Of a stretch of DNA of 64,000 bases, positions 57,791-64,000 are shown one piece after another. The notes beneath the pieces were generated by a model. The model did no database searches. It saw nothing but the letters and a program-made list of their open reading frames with translations, and was not told the origin of the DNA. Numbering within the stretch: the first letter of the stretch is position 1; each line of letters begins with the position of its first letter. Origin of the DNA: Cryptomeria japonica. Its lineage: Eukaryota; Streptophyta; Pinopsida; Cupressales; Cupressaceae. The stretch is from positions 150,289,744 to 150,353,743 of the forward strand of contig NC_081407.1 in assembly GCF_030272615.1 (NCBI RefSeq). Reading direction: 5' to 3'. The translations under genes were made by a program, and so were the position numbers.

Positions 57791-60789
57791 TAAGACAAAG
57801 TTCTAAAACTATGGACATTTGAGTGTCACCTGGATGAGAAATTTGACACGAGGAGATTATGCATCTGCAAAAAGTTATAACAATATATTCAAGGAGGTAT
57901 GTAGGAAGTTGGAAGAACCTTTTATTGAAAAGTAGAAAATAGAATGGTTCATATTCAAACTACATAAGAATATAAGAGTAGGATTGGATGGAAGAGTGTT
58001 TGAAAAATATACTAATCTGATTTCCATGGCTTACTAGATTGAAGCTTAGCCATTGAGGAGACCAAAAAAGGATAGAAATGCTAAAATTCTTGAAGATCTG
58101 CAGTTGAAGTACAAAAATTAGTAGTGCAATAGGAAATTGGGACTATTGAGCCTAAATAAACTAAAAGAATTTGGTGCACATATTCCAGTCAAGAAGGGCA
58201 CATCTGAAATGAATGCCCCAAGGATATAGCAAAGAAGACACTAGCAACAATAAAATCAGTCAAACCTATTCCCATGTATTGTGATATCTGTCAAGAATAG
58301 GATCTACATATCAGAGAGGATTGTCCAAAAAATAAACCTCCAATGTGAAATGGAGGAAACAAATGTTGGCATATCCATAATCGTAGTGTCGATGAAAAAG
58401 CTATGTTGGATACCAGATACCACCCTGGCAAGATAACCAGAATGCCTACACCATGCAGAATAATCAATAAGGTTGCCAAGGTGATAATAGACAATCCAAT
58501 TACTGAGGGGGACAAGGAAGAAGTCAGAATAGAAGAAGGAGAAATGATGGTAATTGATTCAACTATAGAAAAATGGACCAATGTGCATCCAAATGTTGGG
58601 CAGAGAAGAAACAGAAATGTACATTTTGCAGACAAGATAATCACAACATGTTTTCATGTGAAGTTGCTAGGACATTCTATCAAAATCGAGATTCTAGCCA
58701 ACCTTTTGAGAGTGATGAATTATAAATAAGAGCAAGAGTGATTTAGAGGATGCCACAATAAGGAATCATAGCCTGCTATAGAATGGATGTGTAACTTCTT
58801 TGGACACGTCTACAAAGGAATACACTAGAGAAGAACTAGTCATAGAAAAGAAAAATAAGAAGAAAACTAGAGGAAAGAAGAAAGTAAATATCTTAACCAG
58901 ACAAAGTACTGACACTAGTAGAAATAAGAAGAAGAAAATGGTGGAAGAAGGGTATGAAGAAGATTATAATATGGAAGAAGAAGAGGATGAGGAACCAGAG
59001 TACTTCCAGCCAAACAAAAAACAACATGGTAAGGTAGTAGAAAAGGCCAAACAAACAACAAGAGAAAGTAGGTTGTTTTAATTGAGGAAGAAGTTAAAAT
59101 ACTTAAGGATATAGCAGCCTTGGCTAGATAAAAAGATCTGGTGTTAAAATTAAAATAATGGAGGAAACATTGGAACAAGAAGAAGCAGGTGAACGAGCTC
59201 TTCGAGGATCAGAATTATAGGAATGGTTCATTGTTAAAAACTTAAAGTAAAATATGTTATGGTGGATCTTGATGCAAACCGGAACATTGTTCCATCTAAT
59301 ACATGGGAGAAATTAGGGAGACCAAAGCTAGTAAATAAACAAATGAATGGAGACATTGGAAAATGGAAGAACATTGAGATTAAATAGTATTATAGAAATG
59401 AAAGAACCTTATAATACATTCAAAGCATTTCTCGGACTGAGATGACTCATAAATTCTAACCGTATTATAGATTCTAGAGTTGAAGGGATTTTCTTTGTTA
59501 ATGATGAACAAATAGTACACATCCCACTAGGCATTGAAGATAGACCACCAAACCCCTATGCACATTATTTGAGACCTCCCATACTACACCAATACCACAA
59601 CACACTCTTTGGATTCCATTGTGTATTCATGATTTAGGGACATATTCTAAAATCCCCAGAAAATGAAGAACTAGTATTGAAGATACAAAATATTAAAAGA
59701 GGCTTCTAACATATCAAATTACTAAAATTATTTTGAGTTGGAGATGTTACTAAATATATTTCAAAGGTGGAGAAAATATTCAGAGAAGAAAAACTGAAGA
59801 TAGCAGCCTTACAAGATATATTAGTTTGTAACATTGCATGCTAGTGGAACACACATAACAATACTATTCTGGACTAGCCTGCATTTAGAATTATTATCAA
59901 AGCCCAGTACCTACAAAAGGAAGGAGAATACCCCACCATCCTACAATATAAAGGAATAATGACCTTGGAATACCATTTTTATACTTGCTTAACATGGACA
60001 AGAGACGAGGAATATAACCATTGCCTCTATATATAATTGTTTTATTGGACATTAACTCCAGTGGTGCAAATATGGTACATAAATTAGGAGAGAAGAGCAA
60101 AAACTAGGGAATGGAAAGAGCTCCAAAAATATTTCATTCACACATTTTCTTTCTGGGATGAGAAAGAACAAATACACAAGACACTAATAAAAATCAAAGA
60201 GATTATATTCAAGCCGATACAGAAAAATATGTGCTTAGAATCCAACCCACCACCTGAAATTCAAGAAGTATGGGAATTAGTAGAATGGTTGGATAGACGG
60301 ACAAAACCGATAAATAATAAATGTTACTTGAACATCCACAAATATGAAGAAGAGGTGGATCCAAAGATAGATAATGAGCTGGGAGAAGGAAAATGAGAAT
60401 TAAAACTAAAGGATTATGGAAAACACTATTATAATCAACCACTCAATCTTGAGAGGAAAACATAGCTTCATTAGATAGTTTGAAAATGGAGAAGATAGGA
60501 GACTATTGGGAAGAATCAATTGTAGCATCAGTAATTAAATTACTCATAGAGAGGATTTTTTCCCTCAAACTTTCACAGGAAAGAAGGGCATTAACAAAGA
60601 AGTCAAAACCATGAAAATACAATTAAAGGAGGGCACTAAGCCACATAGGAAAAGAACCTATCGCTTAAATCCTAACATGAAGAAAAGGGTGAAAATAGAG
60701 ATAGACAAAATGTTGGTAGTCAAAATAATCAAACATGTAGAAGACTCGGAGTGGATAAGTCCCATGGTGATACAAAACAAAAAGACGAG
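57790..60789 (+). pseudogene. Decayed Ty3/gypsy gag-pol, interrupted in reverse transcriptase
   Basis: Order on the plus strand: a gag-like region at about 57830-58060 (MRNLTRGDYASAKSYN then interrupted); a worn CCHC knuckle at 58280-58324 (Cys, Cys, His and Cys codons present, with an in-frame TAG inside); a charged linker at 58800-59080; a protease relic at 59244-59340 reading VMVDLDANRNIVPSNTW, where the catalytic D-S/T-G-A is D-L-D-A; and the start of reverse transcriptase at 60611-60790 (RKRTYRLNPNMKKRVK, IDKMLVVKIIKHVEDSEWIS). Many stops and shifts separate them. The RT homology is cut at 60789 by the LTR that begins at 60790; the rest of pol should lie beyond the new element, outside the window. 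It is inactive. Confidence 0.75.
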
Positions 60790-62018
60790 TGTAGCGTCCT
60801 AAAATTGCGACACTTGCAATTTCGACTGCATTTCGGTCTTCACGATGGCGACGCAACACGCAACCTGAATGGAGACCCCGAAACCTGATTATGACACTGA
60901 AAACTGCATTTTCTTGCACCCTGGCCTGAACCTCCTTTGCACCCTGCTGTCCCGAGAGGTGGGACCAGAGCGCCCAGCGCCATGGTCCTTCAGGACCAGG
61001 GCGCCCAGCGCCCTGGTTCCTGGGTCCTATTTTGGGCCCGGTCTCTTTTGGACTTCGGGTCTTTATGTTTGCAAATTGGAAAATTATCTTTCCTGGTCGG
61101 CCTAAGGTCGGGAAAATCAGTCTATCAGCCCTAATTGACAAGTATATAAACTACATTTTCCTCTCCCATTTGGGTAAGAAGGACATATGTGTACAAGCGT
61201 GGAAACTATACTCAAGCATTCAAGCATTCAAGCAATTGATCATTTCAAGTCTCCATTCAAGGCTAAGTGTTGCATTCAAGACAAGGATTCAACCATTGAA
61301 GAGGAGATCACATACTACATGCTACATACAACATACAACATACAACAAACAACAACATCTATACCTTCGCACATAAGGATACAAACATCCTTACAACAAG
61401 GTATTAGTACTTGTTTTACATTACATTTACAGCATTGCTCATTTCTTGGTTAATTCCAAAACTGGGGTTTGACCTAAAGGCAAACCCCTAATCCCTAACC
61501 CCCCAATCGTCTTCGCTTTTCTATGTGTAGGTTGCAGGTATGCAGCTGAAATTGAAGATCTGGAATCCTTGTGCAGAGACAAACAAATCCCCCTTCGTTT
61601 CGTGGATTTTTCGGAGGACCGTGGCGCTCGGGCGCCATCATCCCGACAACTTTCGCTCAAATTTGCAGGACAGCGCCGTATCGACATTTTACTGCTAATT
61701 CCAGGTCCGCAGCTTCATCCTATATCCCTATCTCAGTTTATAAGCGAATCTTTGTCACTTTCTATGCATTCCTAGCTTAATTCTTCTATACACATTCTTT
61801 ACGAAAGAGGGTAGCCTTGCTATCATAACCCTTGAAACTCATTTAGCATCCAATCTTGCATTGCGTGGGATTGGATCTTGTGGGTTTCAACCCCTCTTTT
61901 GAATGTAAAGTCTCTCCCCTAAGTGAAAACCATCAACCCTAGTGAATCTCCCTTCTCTCTCCTTGGAGTTGGAAGAGGGGAGAGCAACTAGGGTTCGATC
62001 GCGATTTTCCACTTTACA
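60790..62018 (+). mobile_element. 5' LTR of a younger gypsy element (1229 bp)
   Basis: It starts TGTAGCGTCC and ends CCACTTTACA, with TGTA/TACA inverted ends, and is followed by ttttggtgaacctgacgtg, a plausible primer-binding region starting tggtgaacctgacgtgaac. It sits inside the reverse transcriptase of an older gypsy element; the 5 bp before it, acgag, should recur after the 3' LTR beyond the window. A TATA box is at 61143-61150. U3 contains two GC-rich hairpin modules (60949-61020) with cgccatggtcc and ggaccagggcg. Another GC module lies in U5 near 61612-61660. Downstream comes a leader and an intact gag. Confidence 0.8.
61143..61150 (+). promoter_or_regulatory. TATA box of the gypsy LTR
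   Basis: tatataaa lies 353 bp into the LTR in an otherwise mixed sequence and would put the transcript start near 61175, leaving about 840 bp of R and U5. Confidence 0.6.
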
Positions 62019-63199
62019 TTTTGGTGAACCTGACGTGAACATCCTTTCTGATTATTCATGGTTAGATCTGAAAATTGGATTCCTTGATTACATTTCCATG
62101 TTTGATCTTTTGCAAAATTTTAGAGGTTAATTGCATAAAAACCCTAAATTTTCTTTTTAGTAATTAATCTTGTGAAATGTCTAAATGTTAATGCTTGTTT
62201 CAGATCTACCCTTCTATTACAAATTATCAATTCATATCTATGCTTTAATTTTGAAAATTAAGTGGTTAAGTGTCAAAACCCTAATTTTTAAAACCTTCTT
62301 GATTCAACCTTTGACTGATAATTTCACTGATCAAAACATCTCCAAATCAGCTGTAACTTTGGATTCCGCAATAAAATCACAATATCTTTCATCCCTGAAA
62401 ATTTGGAAAAAAGTTGTGAGGACCATGTGCACTCCGAGCGCCATCATCCCCGACATTTTTTCCGAAATTTCGGGAGCAAGATCTTACTGTATTTTCCTGC
62501 TAAAATCCAGAATTTTGGCTGATTTTATCAATTATAACACTTTCAAAATTACAGTCAAAGTTGGTCTAGCGATTGCTTTGATTGAGGCTTCTAATCATTC
62601 AAAAATTGTTGAAATTGAAATTTGTGTCAAAATTGTGTTTCTTACAGTCCTAAATCTGAAAAGTGTGTTTGCATTCATTCGAAATTTCAGTGCTTTATTC
62701 AAATTCTTGCAATTTGTGACTTTTGAAATTAAGTGCTTAATTACAACAACTTTGATTTCCGCTTTCAAAATTGAATTTTGCGTGAAATTGAGTCAACTTT
62801 TGAATTTCAAAATTTGCATTGCTCTTGACATTCCCTCTAAAATCATAAAATTCAAAATTTCAATTTCCCTCTCTTTTTCAAAATTCAAATTTTGCATTTT
62901 TCGACAATCTTGGTAGGGTTCAATTTCGAGATTGCAACTTTAATTTGGCCTATCTACAAATCGTAAAACCACTCAATTTTTTCAGATTAGCTCCAAAATC
63001 ATCATAACTTTCATCCCTGCAAATTTCGAAAAAAGTTGTCGGGACAGTGTGCACTCCGAAGCGCCACGGTCCCTGACATTTTTTCTAAAATTTCGGGAGA
63101 TTGTCCTGATTGTATTTAACAGCTTAAATCTGGAAGATTGGCTGATTTTACTAAAAATTGCTACCTCTAAATTCAAAATTTTCTCTCCCTCTCTAGTGC
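62019..63199 (+). other. Untranslated leader of the gypsy element with repeated GC modules
   Basis: About 1.2 kb between LTR and gag. It starts with the primer-binding-like tggtgaacctgacgtgaac (62022-62040). Two diverged copies of a module of about 130 bp lie at 62385-62530 and 63000-63140. Each has tcatccctg, aaaatt/aaatttcg, a GC core with gtgcactccga and gcgcca, then ccNgacattttttc and aaatttcgggag. The same core appears in the LTR at 61612-61660. The 243-codon open frame from 62185 is Ile/Lys/Phe/Leu-rich, matches no family I know and is probably a by-product of base composition. Confidence 0.6.
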
Positions 63200-64000
63200 A
63201 TGAGTTTTACAACAATAAGCCCTACTTACACTATTCCCGTTAGACGAAGCCGTAGAATTAAGTCTTTCCGAGGTTTAATTACCGAGGAGATGGAACCTAA
63301 TTTGAATAGCCTTTTTAACGAGGACATGGGTAATTCCTCTAATCCTCTTAATGATGAAGAAGCTCTCCATGAGGTTTCTGAAGAACAACTTTCGAAATTG
63401 GATAACCAATTTGACGATTTTCGACAATGGATGTCTCAAGAATACCCTGATAGTCAAGCTCTTCCTTTAATTGAGGGTCTAAAACGTATGCTTCAAAGTG
63501 ATAAGAATGGAATTGATATTTTGCGTGGTATTGCACACATTGTGGATTCAAATGTGATGCCTATGAAAAGTTGTGCCGAAACCTTAGGTTATACACAACC
63601 TCCTACTCAAGTCAATCATTCTATTCCTTTGATGACTTCTATTGCTAGCGTACCTACCTTTACATCAAACATAATGGCTACTTCTACACAAGACATTCCT
63701 CCTGTGATCGCCAGTCATGGGGGCAATCCTTCTTTTTCAATTAACCCTCTTCCTTCATTCAATCTGATTTCTTCATTCACTCCTTCAATGAGTGTCCCTA
63801 TTATATCTCCACAAATGAACATGACGCAAGGGGGCAATTCATTTAACCATTCCATTCCTCCTTGTAGTGTTCCTCTTGTCCAATCATCCCCTATGATTGA
63901 CTATCATAGTGTCCCACCACCTTACTCTCTACCTTCTTTCAATAACATAACACCTCCATCACAATCCAACACGTCTAATATGAACTCTTCGACTGAAGCG
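63200..64000 (+). CDS. Gypsy gag polyprotein, N-terminal part, runs off the window
   Basis: From ATG 63200 the frame stays open for 267 codons to the last base. It begins MSFTTISPTYTIPVRRSRR, has an acidic segment (residues about 25-65), a helical charged region (KLDNQFDDFRQWMSQEYPDS and IEGLKRMLQSDKNGIDIL) and, from about residue 125, a Pro/Ser/Thr/Asn-rich low-complexity stretch (PPVIASHGGNPSF, SVPIISPQMNMTQGGNSF). This is the usual plan of the N-terminal extension before the capsid domain in large plant gypsy elements; the capsid, zinc knuckle and pol lie beyond the edge. The preceding leader and LTR are in the same orientation. The absence of stops contrasts with the gypsy relic it interrupts and points to a recent insertion. 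No conserved capsid motif is visible yet, so the gag call rests on position. Confidence 0.7.
   Translation, partial: MSFTTISPTYTIPVRRSRRIKSFRGLITEEMEPNLNSLFNEDMGNSSNPLNDEEALHEVSEEQLSKLDNQFDDFRQWMSQEYPDSQALPLIEGLKRMLQSDKNGIDILRGIAHIVDSNVMPMKSCAETLGYTQPPTQVNHSIPLMTSIASVPTFTSNIMATSTQDIPPVIASHGGNPSFSINPLPSFNLISSFTPSMSVPIISPQMNMTQGGNSFNHSIPPCSVPLVQSSPMIDYHSVPPPYSLPSFNNITPPSQSNTSNMNSSTEA

Noticed and set aside
62185-62916. 243-codon open frame in the gypsy leader
   Set aside because: Composition is dominated by Ile, Lys, Phe, Leu and Ser, it resembles no family I know, and it lies over duplicated leader modules. Treated as a compositional artefact.

Overview
The window looks like nuclear DNA of a seed plant, most likely a gymnosperm (conifer-type). 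Two plant gene fragments carry introns with canonical GT/AG borders: a chloroplast PsbP-domain protein and a bHLH transcription factor. Nearly everything else is AT-rich non-coding DNA and transposable elements, many of them solo LTRs nested in one another. The lineage is inference; no species marker was recognised. No rRNA gene, true tRNA gene, CRISPR array or bacterial-type operon is visible.

Layout. 1-5 kb: intergenic, with a 532-bp SINE-like retroposon (16-bp target-site duplication, TSD), a compact tRNA-derived SINE (13-bp TSD) and a weaker third candidate. 5-18.8 kb: a nest of minus-strand LTRs. Family I has giant LTRs of 5.0 kb (5042-10047, TSD GGTAC) and 4.4 kb (13823-18234, TSD CTTCA). 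Family II has LTRs of about 1.9-2.0 kb (10595-12500, TSD GAACC; and the outer copy 10491-18825). The 5.0-kb LTR carries fourteen copies of a GC-rich hairpin, most of them about 170 bp apart. 18.8-23 kb: decayed Ty3/gypsy gag and protease on the minus strand with a probable LTR. 25.2-25.9 kb: the last two exons of a PsbP-domain gene, probably PPD6. 26.5-31 kb: small duplications, a copia gag scrap, a MITE- or miRNA-like hairpin and a decayed LINE-type ORF1. 31.05-32.05 kb: a copia solo LTR (TSD CTAAG). 32.8-35.7 kb: two oppositely oriented, TSD-flanked copies of one non-LTR retroelement with only ORF1 (DUF4283 plus zinc knuckle) and no reverse transcriptase. 38.9-40.6 kb: a bHLH gene whose second exon has an in-frame stop. 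40.85-43.24 kb: copia LTRs with primer-binding sites.

45.95-52.09 kb is the oddest block. It is a foldback-type element of about 6 kb with inverted arms of about 400 bp built around repeated ATCGGATATCCGAT palindromes. It encloses pyrimidine-rich tracts and a 3.4-kb satellite whose roughly 20-bp monomer occurs in both orientations. 57.8-60.8 kb holds a decayed plus-strand gypsy gag-pol, cut inside reverse transcriptase by a fresher gypsy element. That element has a 1229-bp 5' LTR, a 1.2-kb leader and an intact gag that runs off the window.

The genes do not form a pathway. The organising principle is successive transposon insertion, and TSDs give its relative order. A recurring theme is GC-rich or palindromic hairpin modules inside LTRs and the foldback element. 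A GGACCAGGGCG-type core is shared, in sense orientation, by two different LTR families.
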